Part shown: positions 7,380 through 15,775 of the stretch, piece by piece
How positions within the stretch are numbered: the first letter of the stretch is position 1
How the letters are laid out: each line of letters begins with the position of its first letter
Source: a virus
DNA length: 20,191 nucleotides
Reading direction: 5' to 3' (one strand)
IMG/VR virus record: IMGVR_UViG_3300034812_000008
Coordinates: 1-20,191 of that record
Made by a program: the position numbers and the translations under genes
Notes under the pieces: model-generated
Database searches by the model: none
What the model saw: only the letters and a program-made list of their open reading frames with translations
Told to the model about the DNA's origin: nothing

Positions 7380-7801
7380 CGTACACTCCAACTAGCACCT
7401 GACTCCACTGTGACAGTGAAACCACTATTAATTGTGATAGGACCTGCACTCATTCCGTTGGTGAACTTAGGATCACCACCGTTAGCAGTTGGTCCAACTG
7501 TAAGATTCTCTGCGATTACATTATTGTTCGTTCTAATAATACTATCAGTTCCTAAACTTGGTCCACCACCTGCAACAGGAGTCCAACCTGCACTACCTGT
7601 ACCATCATCTGCTTTGTAGATCTCTGCAGAGTCAAGGTCAGTATTGAATCTCAGTGTACCAACTGAAACACCAGTAGGTCTTTGTGCCTGAGTACCTGCA
7701 GGGATTCTTAAAACTGAGTTAGTGTTTAAGAAACTTAAAGTTGTAATAATTGCTTGGGTACTAGTGGCAATCTGATTACCACTAACTCTTGAAATTGCCA
7801 T
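7376..7801 (-). CDS. Short tail fibre protein, 141 aa, with GTQAQRP module
   Basis: The N-terminus (MAISRVSGNQIATSTQ) leads to the shared module at residues ~32-62 (RIPAGTQAQRPTGVS, then GTLRFNTDLDSAEIY). A Gly-rich linker follows. The C-terminus is 'ITINSGFTVTVESGASWSVR', a short beta-type ending that I associate with the tips of phage fibres or with attachment points between fibre subunits. It lies 4 nt after the 1322-aa structural gene and overlaps the 89-aa gene by ATGA, so the three are probably one late transcriptional and translational unit. Confidence 0.8.
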   Translation of the reverse strand: MAISRVSGNQIATSTQAIITTLSFLNTNSVLRIPAGTQAQRPTGVSVGTLRFNTDLDSAEIYKADDGTGSAGWTPVAGGGPSLGTDSIIRTNNNVIAENLTVGPTANGGDPKFTNGMSAGPITINSGFTVTVESGASWSVR

Positions 7802-7805
7802 GGGA

Positions 7806-10800
7806 TTAGATAGGTAGTTCTAAGATGTGAACAGTGTCTGATGCAAGTGGAGCATCACCAGAGGAGAATACAACGTTAGCACCGTTAGCATCAACTGTAT
7901 AGTTAGTTCCTGCGATCTGTGCTACACCATTAAGGAACACTAGAAGTGAATCATCAGAGTGTTTGATGCCTCCACCATATGTAGTTACAGCAAACGTTAG
8001 AGTTGTACCGTCTCCAGTATATGTTTTAGTGATATACTTATCAGCACCAACACCACCTCTACCAGTAACAACGAGGTCACCATCAACTTTAGCATTGCCT
8101 AGAATCCCAACTCGGAATCCAGATACCGCAGCAGTACCAATACCAATATGTTGAGTGTTATTAAAAGTATCAATATTGATCTCACCAGTATCTGTGAGAC
8201 CAAACTCTTTCCACACTCCACCGTAATAAATCCAACCAAGAGATTTCCCAGGTGTCCAGTTAATATTATAAACAAGGTCACCGTCAGCAGGTGTATCGTA
8301 GTTGGTGATATTAGAGAAGTCGGGTTGACCATTTGCTAATGAAGGTGCTAGTAAGGTTTGCTTAATAACAGTACCATCTTGGTTGTAGTAAGAAATCTTT
8401 CTTGCTTGGATGTTATTCGTAAAGGTTGATAGACCTTGGAATGTAACAGGACCTGCGAAGATAGATTCTAACTGGTTAGATGCACCACCAAGTACAGTGA
8501 GTTTGTCGGTAAGAACCAACTCAGAGAATGTCTGAATCGTAGTGTTCTCTTCACCAACAACGTTCAACTGAGCGATGTCTTCGTTTGTGATCTGACCTGT
8601 AACAGGGTTGATAACTTGGTTACCAATAAACAGGTCACCGTTAGAGTTAAGTCCAGAGTAGAATGAAACTCCTCCTTCCTCTTTGATTGACTGAGAGAAC
8701 CTAATCTGTTCTTGAGTTAGAGTCTCTACCTGTGTTTGCGGGAACGCTGTACTATAGTTTCCAGGTCCGAAACCAAGGTATTCAAATGTGTGATTACCTG
8801 ATCTGAGGATTGAGTGACGTCTGAACTCGACGTTGATCGGAGCAACAGTTCCATCGTTGTTCTCTCTGATTTTGATCTTTCTGGTCTCCTCATCGCCAGC
8901 TCGTGCAGTAAGTTGCACATTAGAGAGTTTCTCGTTGTTAGAGTCATAGTTAGGTGTAGTACCAGGTTGAGTCCAACCTGTATCAGTTAAGAGGAACTGA
9001 ATGCCTTCTTTCGTGATAGATCTCTTGGGATCCTTTGCAGGAGTTGGGTTTGCACCATCAGTAGCATTAACGAGACCAATAGTAACGTTATCAGCAACTG
9101 AGACTGCAGCAAGAGGATCAGCAACAGGGTTGTCTCTGTCAAACGTAGGATATACTTCGTTGACGTTTTGTGAGAACTTCCTGTCGTTAAAGTTTGCTGT
9201 AGTAGGTGAAATAGATCCGCAAAGTAATGTCAGATAATAGATACCATCATTCACACCTCTTTCAAATGCTTGAACAACTTCGATATCATAGATGTAGAAA
9301 CACTTCTGTAAGTTGAAGGTCGTAGTGTCACTATTCAGAGGTTGTAATACGAAACCAGAGATAGGATCTCTAGGTAGAGGGTTAGACTTATCCTTATCAA
9401 TGACATATCTTACACGATAAGTTCTATCCTGCAAGTCACGAGGGTCAGGGATTCTCTTAAGGAAAGTACTTGGAGTAAAGTTTACGTTATTATATTGCGT
9501 ATTTGTAGATAAAGTTTGATAGATTTCGGAGTTTGCCGATACATTTAGATACCAACCACCAACTGAACCTGCTACACCATTGATAGTATAAGTTGCACTA
9601 TCATATTGGATCGGGGATCCTGCTACACCTGCTGCCAGACCAGATACACTAGGTCCGTAAGGTGAAATGCTTGCTGATTGAACAGTTGCAACAGTTGCAC
9701 CGTTTGCAACTAGGAGACAGTTGATCTTGTCTGCGATAGCAGTATTACCTGTGCCATCTTGACGTGCACCAACGGTGAAACCCTGCACTCTAGTTGTAGG
9801 AGGTGACGCTTCAGTCGTATATCCATACAGATATAGTCTAGTTCCTGGGGTTCCACCTTGACCCGCAAGCGATGCATTAACGACCTTAGTCCTTTGAATA
9901 TCGATGTTAACCCAGTTAACAGAAGTTTCCTCGCCAAAGATTATATTACCTGCTGAGATGTTTCCAGTAAGAGTGCTGCTGAGTGTGATAGCACCAGTGT
10001 TAGTATTGACAGTTCCAACAGTTGTACCTGCAGGAATGTTAGTTCCTGTTACAACCATACCTTGAATGATACCTAGAGCATCACCAACTTTTGCAGATGC
10101 CAACGTAATAGTATTAGTACCGTTAGAACCAGATGCAATCGTAGAGATAACATTCAATGCTTTAGGTGGAATGACGTGAGTCAATGCACCTGCTTTGTCC
10201 TTCGAGAATGCTTTTGCTTTGAATCCTGCTGATCTAAGAGCAGTGTTACCAAAGTTAGAGTTAGAGTTGGTGATTGACATGTCACCACCGCTTAGTGCAG
10301 TGAAGTGTCCTTGATATCCCACAGCGAACACCGACACCGCTTGGATGAAGGAATCGTTACTACACTTAATGTGTTCGTGACCCCATCCTTTTCTATACTC
10401 AGCGAAACCATCTAAGTGTGCACCGTCTCCTGCAGTTGCAACATCATAGTTTCCAGTTGATTGATTATACCTAACAAACGCTCTATCATCTTTTTGGAGT
10501 GACAGTCCAGTGAACTGTGCCACAACCATTGATTTGAAACCAGTTGCTTTTGAACCGTTGGCGTGCATACCATTCATACCCCACACACTTCTAAGTGACA
10601 GGTTGAATGCGTAAGGTGATGCAGAGTCAACAGTATCAATCTCAGTTTTTACTGTGATGTTTGATCCGACTGCGTTTCCTGTTGGTTCTCCTTGCATTTG
10701 GTAAGTAAAGACGTTACCGCTTGCGGATGTGACCGTGAAACTTCCGTTATAAAGTCCTGCATCAACTTCGGATTGCGGTCCAGTTGATCCAGTAACACCA

Positions 10801-11774
10801 CTAACGTTGATGTTAACACCAACGGAAAATCCGTGATCCCTGGGATTATCAAACTCGTCAACAGTGACAGCCGTTGCTGTCTGTCCATTTCTTGTGATCT
10901 GTAAGACTCTGTATTCATCGGAGATAGGTCCAACGATTCTATTTTCTTCGACCCTTGGTTGAATCTGGTCAGCAGCAGGATCGCCAGAGGTATCGGGAAT
11001 CGTTGCGAATGCTTTCGATACCTTCTGATAATAAATCTCTAGGTCAGTTCTTTCAAGGATGTTAGGAACAGCAGAGTAATCTGTGTTTGGAACTGTACCG
11101 TCAGTAATAAGTTTGGAGAGAGGGTTGAGACCGTCAGCAAACTCAAAACAAGTTAATCTATGGTGTGAGAACTTAGGTGCAAGTGTCTCTACGCTATCAG
11201 GTTTGAAGTATACACCTTCTTCAGCACCGTCGAAGAAAGAGAATTGCCAGAAATAAGTACCACCAGTAACTTTGAAGATTGCTGTTCTTGGAGGAACTTG
11301 ATCTTCTGTGTTAATGCCTTTTGCAGCATAAGTTGTAGGGTATGGAACATATTTTGGAATGATCTTTGTACGACGGAGGTCAGTACCAACGAGGGAACAA
11401 CCTCTAGGTACGATGATACCACCTTCAACAGAGTTATACTTGTATAACACGTTGTTAGGTGAGGTTAAATCAAGGTTTGAGTTAGCATCAATCGGTGCTA
11501 CGTTTGTGTATAGCACATCCCCTGGTCTATTGTCTACAATATATTCAGCAGGATAGAGCATGATACTGAAAGCATCAAACTCGTCATTACTTAAACCAAC
11601 TCTATATGAAAATCTTGCTACTTCTAGGAATGCTCTTTGAATCGATTTAAACGGACGCAAAGCAGAGTTACCTCTGTTATCGATAGCATCTGATGCGTCG
11701 AAATCGTCAGGGTTGACATATATGATACGTCCAGTTCTGGACGTAATAATATTCTTTAGTCTAGTTAGAGACAT
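7806..11774 (-). CDS. Large virion structural/tail fibre protein, 1322 aa
   Basis: This is the largest gene in the window. The N-terminal ~90 residues contain 'GNSALRPFKSIQRAFLEVAR' and 'IMLYPAEYIVDNRPG', a signature I recall from large structural proteins of T4-like cyanophages. Residues ~100-550 are beta-rich with possible beta-helix character ('GGIIVPRGCSLVGTDLRRTKI'). Residues ~544-612 form a separate motif rich in Thr/Ile/Gly (MVVTGTNIPAGTTVGTV). The last ~65 residues ('KTYTGDGTTLTFAVT' to 'DTVHILELPI') form a compact terminal domain also seen at the ends of other phage fibres. No enzyme motif is visible. It is probably a long fibre or tail-sheath-proximal appendage; the exact location in the virion is unknown. 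A late promoter lies upstream. Confidence 0.85.
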   Translation of the reverse strand: MSLTRLKNIITSRTGRIIYVNPDDFDASDAIDNRGNSALRPFKSIQRAFLEVARFSYRVGLSNDEFDAFSIMLYPAEYIVDNRPGDVLYTNVAPIDANSNLDLTSPNNVLYKYNSVEGGIIVPRGCSLVGTDLRRTKIIPKYVPYPTTYAAKGINTEDQVPPRTAIFKVTGGTYFWQFSFFDGAEEGVYFKPDSVETLAPKFSHHRLTCFEFADGLNPLSKLITDGTVPNTDYSAVPNILERTDLEIYYQKVSKAFATIPDTSGDPAADQIQPRVEENRIVGPISDEYRVLQITRNGQTATAVTVDEFDNPRDHGFSVGVNINVSGVTGSTGPQSEVDAGLYNGSFTVTSASGNVFTYQMQGEPTGNAVGSNITVKTEIDTVDSASPYAFNLSLRSVWGMNGMHANGSKATGFKSMVVAQFTGLSLQKDDRAFVRYNQSTGNYDVATAGDGAHLDGFAEYRKGWGHEHIKCSNDSFIQAVSVFAVGYQGHFTALSGGDMSITNSNSNFGNTALRSAGFKAKAFSKDKAGALTHVIPPKALNVISTIASGSNGTNTITLASAKVGDALGIIQGMVVTGTNIPAGTTVGTVNTNTGAITLSSTLTGNISAGNIIFGEETSVNWVNIDIQRTKVVNASLAGQGGTPGTRLYLYGYTTEASPPTTRVQGFTVGARQDGTGNTAIADKINCLLVANGATVATVQSASISPYGPSVSGLAAGVAGSPIQYDSATYTINGVAGSVGGWYLNVSANSEIYQTLSTNTQYNNVNFTPSTFLKRIPDPRDLQDRTYRVRYVIDKDKSNPLPRDPISGFVLQPLNSDTTTFNLQKCFYIYDIEVVQAFERGVNDGIYYLTLLCGSISPTTANFNDRKFSQNVNEVYPTFDRDNPVADPLAAVSVADNVTIGLVNATDGANPTPAKDPKRSITKEGIQFLLTDTGWTQPGTTPNYDSNNEKLSNVQLTARAGDEETRKIKIRENNDGTVAPINVEFRRHSILRSGNHTFEYLGFGPGNYSTAFPQTQVETLTQEQIRFSQSIKEEGGVSFYSGLNSNGDLFIGNQVINPVTGQITNEDIAQLNVVGEENTTIQTFSELVLTDKLTVLGGASNQLESIFAGPVTFQGLSTFTNNIQARKISYYNQDGTVIKQTLLAPSLANGQPDFSNITNYDTPADGDLVYNINWTPGKSLGWIYYGGVWKEFGLTDTGEINIDTFNNTQHIGIGTAAVSGFRVGILGNAKVDGDLVVTGRGGVGADKYITKTYTGDGTTLTFAVTTYGGGIKHSDDSLLVFLNGVAQIAGTNYTVDANGANVVFSSGDAPLASDTVHILELPI

Positions 11775-11794
11775 TTCCTATTACTGCTTTTGAT

Positions 11795-11802
11795 TATTTA
11801 TT
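11795..11802 (-). promoter_or_regulatory. Late promoter, AATAAATA
   Basis: AATAAATA followed by AT lies in the 33-nt gap before the 1322-aa gene, 20 nt upstream of its ATG. It matches the T4 late -10 element in seven of eight positions. Confidence 0.7.
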
Positions 11803-11807
11803 GGGGT

Positions 11808-13295
11808 TTAACTTCCACCGCCAGAACCAGAAGTTCCAGTAGTTTGAGCATAAGCACGAGTTGTGAATCCAGTAGAACTGTCTTCAAAACCGACTAGAGT
11901 GAATGAACAATCTGCGTCATTGTTCTCAACGACCAGTCTTTGCCCTGGTCCAATAACAAGAGATTTGATCTCTTCTGTAGTGTTCGCAGTGATAGCATTG
12001 TCCTTACGGATATAATGCTTAGTCTCTACTGTTGCACCCGAAGAAGTAACAGAAGAAACTGTTACAGTAGAACGAGCACCAGTTGATAACTTGGGATTAT
12101 CTAAGAAAGTATCCGAACCTGCAATGTTTGCAGAACCCTCTCCAAGAACAACATACAGAGCAGTGCCTGTATAGTCACGAACATAACCGTAAGGACCTGC
12201 AGTCTGACTAGTAACAGTATAAGTTACACCGTTATATGTAAAGGTATCTGAGTTGTCTACCCATGTTCCAGAAACATTGTAAACGTAAACAGAGTCATAA
12301 GAATATGAACTTGATGTATTGATAATTCTGTCTGATCCCCCATAGTTTGAGTTAGCAGCAGTTCCAGTTGTTCCTTCATAAAAGTACAGAGATGCGGGTA
12401 GACTAGTGTTTGCAGTGAGATCATACTGAACGTATGCACCACTAGAACCTGCAGTTCCGTTAGTAGTCTTACCAGTAGTGTATTCAGTACCATCATCAGT
12501 GTTACCTGCAGTCCCGTCAGGACCCCACTCACCATTCACAACTTCAGAGAGTTTGAATACCAAACCACTCATACTTGAGTCGGATACATCAAAACGATAG
12601 GTTCTATCTCCTAAAACACTTAATGAAGTTCCAAGATACAAATCTTCAGTTCCACCAGAGGTGGTAAAAGTGAACTCGTTTGCAGCAGTACCAACACCAC
12701 CAGATGAGATAGTACCAGTTGCACCACCAGATGCAGTGATAGAATCACCATCAGTAAACTCAGTTCCAGAACCGTTCAAGGTAGAGGGACCGATATAAAG
12801 AGTTGAACCACCAGAACCAGATGCTACAGCAAAAATGGTTGCAACAGATGTGTTACCACCTGATCCTTTTGAAATAGTATTACCAACTGCGAAAGTACCA
12901 GTTACAGATTCAACTGCAACCGATCTAATTGCTTTGCTTTTCACTGCAATCGAAGTGAAAGGAGGAATATAAAATGATTCAAACACTGCTGACTTTTCTC
13001 CATCAGCAGATGTTAATGCTTGATTAACGTTAAGACCTTGATCAGCACCAACTGCCGTACCTAAGTTAAACCTATAACCAGTGAACACGTCACCAGTGTG
13101 TAATTTGTAAGTTGAAGCATCCAGAACTACATGTTGATCGTAGTCTTTTACAGCAACATCATAAGTGGTGTTTGATCCACCTTGTGCAGTCACAGACAAA
13201 ACCGTACTTGCAGACGCATCGATAGGTGCTTTGTAGAGCACCGTATTGGTAGTCGCACCTGGTTTTGCTGAGGCAAGTAATCCTTGTTTAGACAT
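11808..13295 (-). CDS. Tail fibre-like structural protein, 495 aa
   Basis: The protein is beta-rich and Gly/Ser/Thr-rich, with no signal peptide or enzymatic motif. The N-terminal ~120 residues ('MSKQGLLASAKPGATTNTVLY', then 'YDVAVKDYDQHVVLDASTYKL' and 'FYIPPFTSIAVKSKA') look like a conserved globular domain. I recall such N-termini in cyanophage structural proteins. Residues ~130-215 are an insertion of low-complexity Gly/Ser/Thr. The region ~345-470 holds a second beta domain, 'IKSLVIGPGQRLVVENNDADC'. The C-terminus is Gly/Ser (TGTSGSGGGS). It starts 6 nt after the stop of the 441-aa gene, so the two are probably co-transcribed from the late promoter at 14655-14662. Confidence 0.82.
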   Translation of the reverse strand: MSKQGLLASAKPGATTNTVLYKAPIDASASTVLSVTAQGGSNTTYDVAVKDYDQHVVLDASTYKLHTGDVFTGYRFNLGTAVGADQGLNVNQALTSADGEKSAVFESFYIPPFTSIAVKSKAIRSVAVESVTGTFAVGNTISKGSGGNTSVATIFAVASGSGGSTLYIGPSTLNGSGTEFTDGDSITASGGATGTISSGGVGTAANEFTFTTSGGTEDLYLGTSLSVLGDRTYRFDVSDSSMSGLVFKLSEVVNGEWGPDGTAGNTDDGTEYTTGKTTNGTAGSSGAYVQYDLTANTSLPASLYFYEGTTGTAANSNYGGSDRIINTSSSYSYDSVYVYNVSGTWVDNSDTFTYNGVTYTVTSQTAGPYGYVRDYTGTALYVVLGEGSANIAGSDTFLDNPKLSTGARSTVTVSSVTSSGATVETKHYIRKDNAITANTTEEIKSLVIGPGQRLVVENNDADCSFTLVGFEDSSTGFTTRAYAQTTGTSGSGGGS

Positions 13296-13301
13296 TGTTT
13301 A

Positions 13302-14627
13302 TTAGAATCCAGAGTAAAAGAATTGTTGTTGTCTTGTTAACCCAGTGAGGTTGTTTGCTCCGATACCTGCACCGAATGTAACGTCATCAACAGTAACGTT
13401 TTCAGTAGATAGGAGTGTGGCATCAGCGTCAGGGAACTTAATCACTCTCGGACCTGTAATACCTTCAGCAGACAGTGTAATCTGTCCACTAACATTTCCA
13501 GTTGATTTAACTACTGGATTGTTCAAACTCTTGTTAAAGAGTTCTGCTGCAGACTTCTCAGTAATGAGCATGTTATATGTGTCTGCACCTCTATTTAGAC
13601 TGTCCGTGTTTGGGAATCTAAAAACTTCGCTTGTTGATGTGTTTACGTTAGCAAGGTTAAACGAAACCTTCTTAGTTGTATCAGTATTGTCCGTAAAGAT
13701 TGCGTTCTCATAACTCTTGTTAGAGAGTGTTTGAGTTGTAGTTGTACCAACAAACGTTAATGATAAATCAGGAACAGTAAGGATCCTGTTTGCAGTTAGA
13801 GCAGACGTATTAAAGATAGCATAGTTAGTTGCTGTCTCAGCGTTTGCTGCCAACTTCAGATCTACAATAGTTTTATTAAGTGTAGTCTGTTCTGATTTTG
13901 TATCAAGTAAAGTAGATGCAGTTGCAGTAGGTTCTGCAGTAGTTGTTACTGTACCTGCGTCAGGTAAGAAGTAAGAACGTCTTGCACCTGATGTAGTTGG
14001 CCAGTTGATTTGGAAGATTGCTTCCTCTGTACCATCTACAAGAACAAAGTTGTCTTCATCAATAAGAAGTGTTTTATTCGTCAGTGTTTGTTGAGTATCA
14101 GCACCAACAACAGTAGTTCCGTTACCAGAAGTAATAGCAGGGAGAGTGAAGATACGAGTGTTAGTACCAGTACCAACGTTACTAACTTCAAATCTTGCCT
14201 TTGGACCTTGAGCATCTTCTAAGATGAAGGTCTGGTCAGAGATAAGGAAGTTACCCGTAACTTTTACAGCACCCGTACCTTTCGGTGCGAGCACAATATC
14301 AGTATTGTTTGCGACATCATCAACCGCAGTAATGTACAGAGATGTACTACTGTTTCCATTATCAATTCGAGTACAGTAAAATCCACCATCACCGAAGGCA
14401 ATGCCGAGTTGATCGTATGCATTCTGATACAATCCACTGTCTCTATCTAAGTCAAAACATAATCCAGGGGATGCTTTAGTTCCCTGTGCCAGTCCCTTAA
14501 ATAACTGATTTATCTTTGCTTTTCTGTTTGGAATCAAGGGATCCGACACCACCACAGGAAGAATCGCTTCTCCAGACAGGTTAGCGTCCGATATAGTCTC
14601 CAGTTGTGAAATCTTTCTGGTTCCCAC
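13302..14627 (-). CDS. Tail fibre protein with internal repeats, 441 aa, GTG start
   Basis: The N-terminal domain (~1-130) opens 'GTRKISQLETISDANLSGEA' and carries 'FDLDRDSGLYQ', both typical of phage fibre or baseplate-connected proteins. From ~145 to ~400 there are degenerate repeats of about 52-67 residues. Each has an 'F..lP/FP' strand and an '(T/S)L.NK' turn; the NK pairs are at 184, 251, 303 and 365. Such repeats usually build elongated trimeric shafts. The C-terminus is 'LTGLTRQQQFFYSGF'. The start at 14627 is GTG with no clear Shine-Dalgarno. A well-placed late promoter 28 nt upstream and the lack of an in-frame ATG nearby favour it. It heads the large structural block. Confidence 0.85.
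   Translation of the reverse strand: MGTRKISQLETISDANLSGEAILPVVVSDPLIPNRKAKINQLFKGLAQGTKASPGLCFDLDRDSGLYQNAYDQLGIAFGDGGFYCTRIDNGNSSTSLYITAVDDVANNTDIVLAPKGTGAVKVTGNFLISDQTFILEDAQGPKARFEVSNVGTGTNTRIFTLPAITSGNGTTVVGADTQQTLTNKTLLIDEDNFVLVDGTEEAIFQINWPTTSGARRSYFLPDAGTVTTTAEPTATASTLLDTKSEQTTLNKTIVDLKLAANAETATNYAIFNTSALTANRILTVPDLSLTFVGTTTTQTLSNKSYENAIFTDNTDTTKKVSFNLANVNTSTSEVFRFPNTDSLNRGADTYNMLITEKSAAELFNKSLNNPVVKSTGNVSGQITLSAEGITGPRVIKFPDADATLLSTENVTVDDVTFGAGIGANNLTGLTRQQQFFYSGF
13422..14180 (-). repeat. Degenerate protein-level tandem repeats in the fibre shaft
   Basis: Four repeat units in the 441-aa protein carry NK dipeptides at residues 184, 251, 303 and 365. Each is preceded by an aromatic-Leu/Phe-Pro strand at about 162, 221, 285 and 339, with a final one at 399. 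The repeats are visible only in protein, not as DNA repeats. Confidence 0.55.
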
Positions 14628-14654
14628 GAATAATCACACTATTTGATACAGTTT

Positions 14655-14662
14655 TATTTATA
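14655..14662 (-). promoter_or_regulatory. Late promoter, TATAAATA (exact T4 consensus)
   Basis: TATAAATA lies in the 42-nt gap between the 220-aa and 441-aa genes, 28 nt upstream of the GTG start. It is the full T4 late -10 consensus recognised by the gp55 sigma factor, and the best copy in the window. Confidence 0.8.
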
Positions 14663-14669
14663 AAGGTTA

Positions 14670-15332
14670 TTAAAGGTCTGATTCTTTAACCTCTTCTTCA
14701 GTTCGATATGCCCACTCTTCCGTATGTCCGACAGACCACCACTTAGGTAGAGTTTCTACAGCATAATTCTGTGTACATACCTTAAAGTCAGGTCGTTTGA
14801 GGTTATCATTATCAACCAAACTATTATCAAAGAACTGACATCTATTGTTAGGTTGTGCAGCAAACTGTCCGTTGTCTAGTGCAATGACATTGAATGTCTT
14901 ATGCTCTGGATCATGCTCCGAGAAGTTTGTATCTAATACAGAGAAGTCAGGATGTGCAGTATCAATCGTAAACTCATACTCACCTGGGTGCATTTTCTTG
15001 TCTTTACCATAGAAAGAACATCTACCTAGGATAGGTTTTTCTACCACAGTAATATTATAGTCAAAACAATCCCAGAGTTCTAATACATCAAGGGGTAACT
15101 GATCATCCCAGTCAATATCCTCTTTCCATACAAATGCACTGAGTGGCAACTTATCGAAGAGTGCACCATAATCAGTAAGCAATGTCTCAAAATATAATGC
15201 TTTTGCTTGAATAGAACGAACAGAGATCCAGATTCCTGGGGTAAGTTCTCCATGTCCCTTTTCAAGATCATAAAGATATTCTTTCTTCACCCAGACTTTT
15301 CTAGGTGGTAGAGGATGAACTAGGTATGCCAT
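14670..15332 (-). CDS. Conserved-looking hypothetical protein, 220 aa
   Basis: The protein is acidic and rich in Trp, Tyr and Phe: 'HPLPPRKVWVKKEYLYD' near the N-terminus, then 'GELTPGIWISVRSIQAKALYF', and 'KWWSVGHTEEWAYRTEE' near the C-terminus. There is no membrane segment or known catalytic motif. I recall similar proteins in T4-like cyanophages near tail genes, but no function. Its ATG overlaps the stop of the 115-aa gene (TAATG), so the two are probably translated together. The placement before the fibre block suggests a late, possibly virion-associated protein, but this is only context. Confidence 0.85.
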   Translation of the reverse strand: MAYLVHPLPPRKVWVKKEYLYDLEKGHGELTPGIWISVRSIQAKALYFETLLTDYGALFDKLPLSAFVWKEDIDWDDQLPLDVLELWDCFDYNITVVEKPILGRCSFYGKDKKMHPGEYEFTIDTAHPDFSVLDTNFSEHDPEHKTFNVIALDNGQFAAQPNNRCQFFDNSLVDNDNLKRPDFKVCTQNYAVETLPKWWSVGHTEEWAYRTEEEVKESDL

Positions 15333-15679
15333 TAAGAATAATAAGATTCAACTACAACCCCCTCTTCAAATGTAACCATGCACCGAGGGGTTGGTGCGTA
15401 GTGAACTCCCCATTTTGCAGGATAGAGTTCTAACTGTTTAGATAGTAGATAAGGTGCTACCTTTCCATGATTGGTGCTTTTTGCAACTTTAATACAATCA
15501 GCATCTTCAAAGACATAGGTTCCAGAATAATCAATATTCCAGAGTTTACCTTTTGGGTCGATGTAATATTGACTCATGAATCCCTCAAGATCCTGAGTTC
15601 GTAACTCTCGATTCCAGAATCCTGGACCGAGGTCAAACTGTGAGTATATTATATCATAGATTCCCATAGGTGTCAGCAT
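15332..15679 (-). CDS. Hypothetical protein, 115 aa (111 aa if the second ATG is used)
   Basis: The function is unknown. 'MGIYDIIYSQFDLGPGFWNREL' is followed by 'YYIDPKGKLWNIDYSGTY', giving a compact, aromatic-rich alpha/beta protein. The second ATG, at 15667, gives a start (MGIYD) like those of related-looking cyanophage proteins I recall. It would also leave room for a leader if the TAAATAAT box at 15684-15691 is a late promoter. The first ATG, at 15679, is listed as the outer limit. Neither has a Shine-Dalgarno. The gene lies 13 nt downstream of the tRNA and is coupled by TAATG to the 220-aa gene. Confidence 0.8.
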   Translation of the reverse strand: MLTPMGIYDIIYSQFDLGPGFWNRELRTQDLEGFMSQYYIDPKGKLWNIDYSGTYVFEDADCIKVAKSTNHGKVAPYLLSKQLELYPAKWGVHYAPTPRCMVTFEEGVVVESYYS

Positions 15680-15683
15680 TTTG

Positions 15684-15691
15684 ATTATTTA
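15684..15691 (-). promoter_or_regulatory. Weak late-promoter-like box, TAAATAAT
   Basis: CTAAATAAT lies between the tRNA and the 115-aa gene. It shares TAAATAAT with the other late sites but lacks the full NATAAATA. If used, transcription would start near 15677, favouring the ATG at 15667. Confidence 0.3.
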
Positions 15692-15692
15692 G

Positions 15693-15775
15693 TAGGAGTG
15701 GGGGGACTTGAACCCCCACGACTCAAGGTCAACAGATTTTAAGTCTGGTGCGTCTACCGATTCCGCCACACTCCC
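15693..15775 (-). tRNA. trnL: tRNA-Leu(UAA)
   Basis: The minus strand folds as a class II tRNA of about 83 nt. The acceptor stem is GGGAGTG paired with CACTCCT (G1-U72 wobble), and the discriminator is A. The D-arm contains GGCGGAATCGGTAGACGC. The anticodon loop is CTTAAAA with anticodon TAA at 15739-15741. The T-arm is GGGGG-TTCAAGT-CCCCC. A short variable arm (TTGACCTTGAGTCGT) fits a leucine tRNA. The 27-43 pair is a C-U mismatch. CCA is not encoded. Host cyanobacterial tRNA-Leu(UAA) genes usually carry a group I intron in the anticodon; this copy does not. It would supply UUA decoding, a codon favoured by AT-rich phages. Confidence 0.95.

Noticed and set aside
8099-8332. Minus-strand short frames inside the 1322-aa gene (also 8726-8947, 9710-9937, 10649-10933, 11189-11428)
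   Set aside because: They are alternate-frame shadows of a single uninterrupted structural gene; no start signal or motif supports them.
15737-15743. Group I intron in tRNA-Leu(UAA), as in cyanobacterial hosts
   Set aside because: The anticodon loop is continuous and the whole tRNA is about 83 nt.
15693-15775. tRNA gene as a phage or island attachment site (att)
   Set aside because: I saw no integrase gene and no second copy of the tRNA end within the window; a lytic T4-like phage would not need one.
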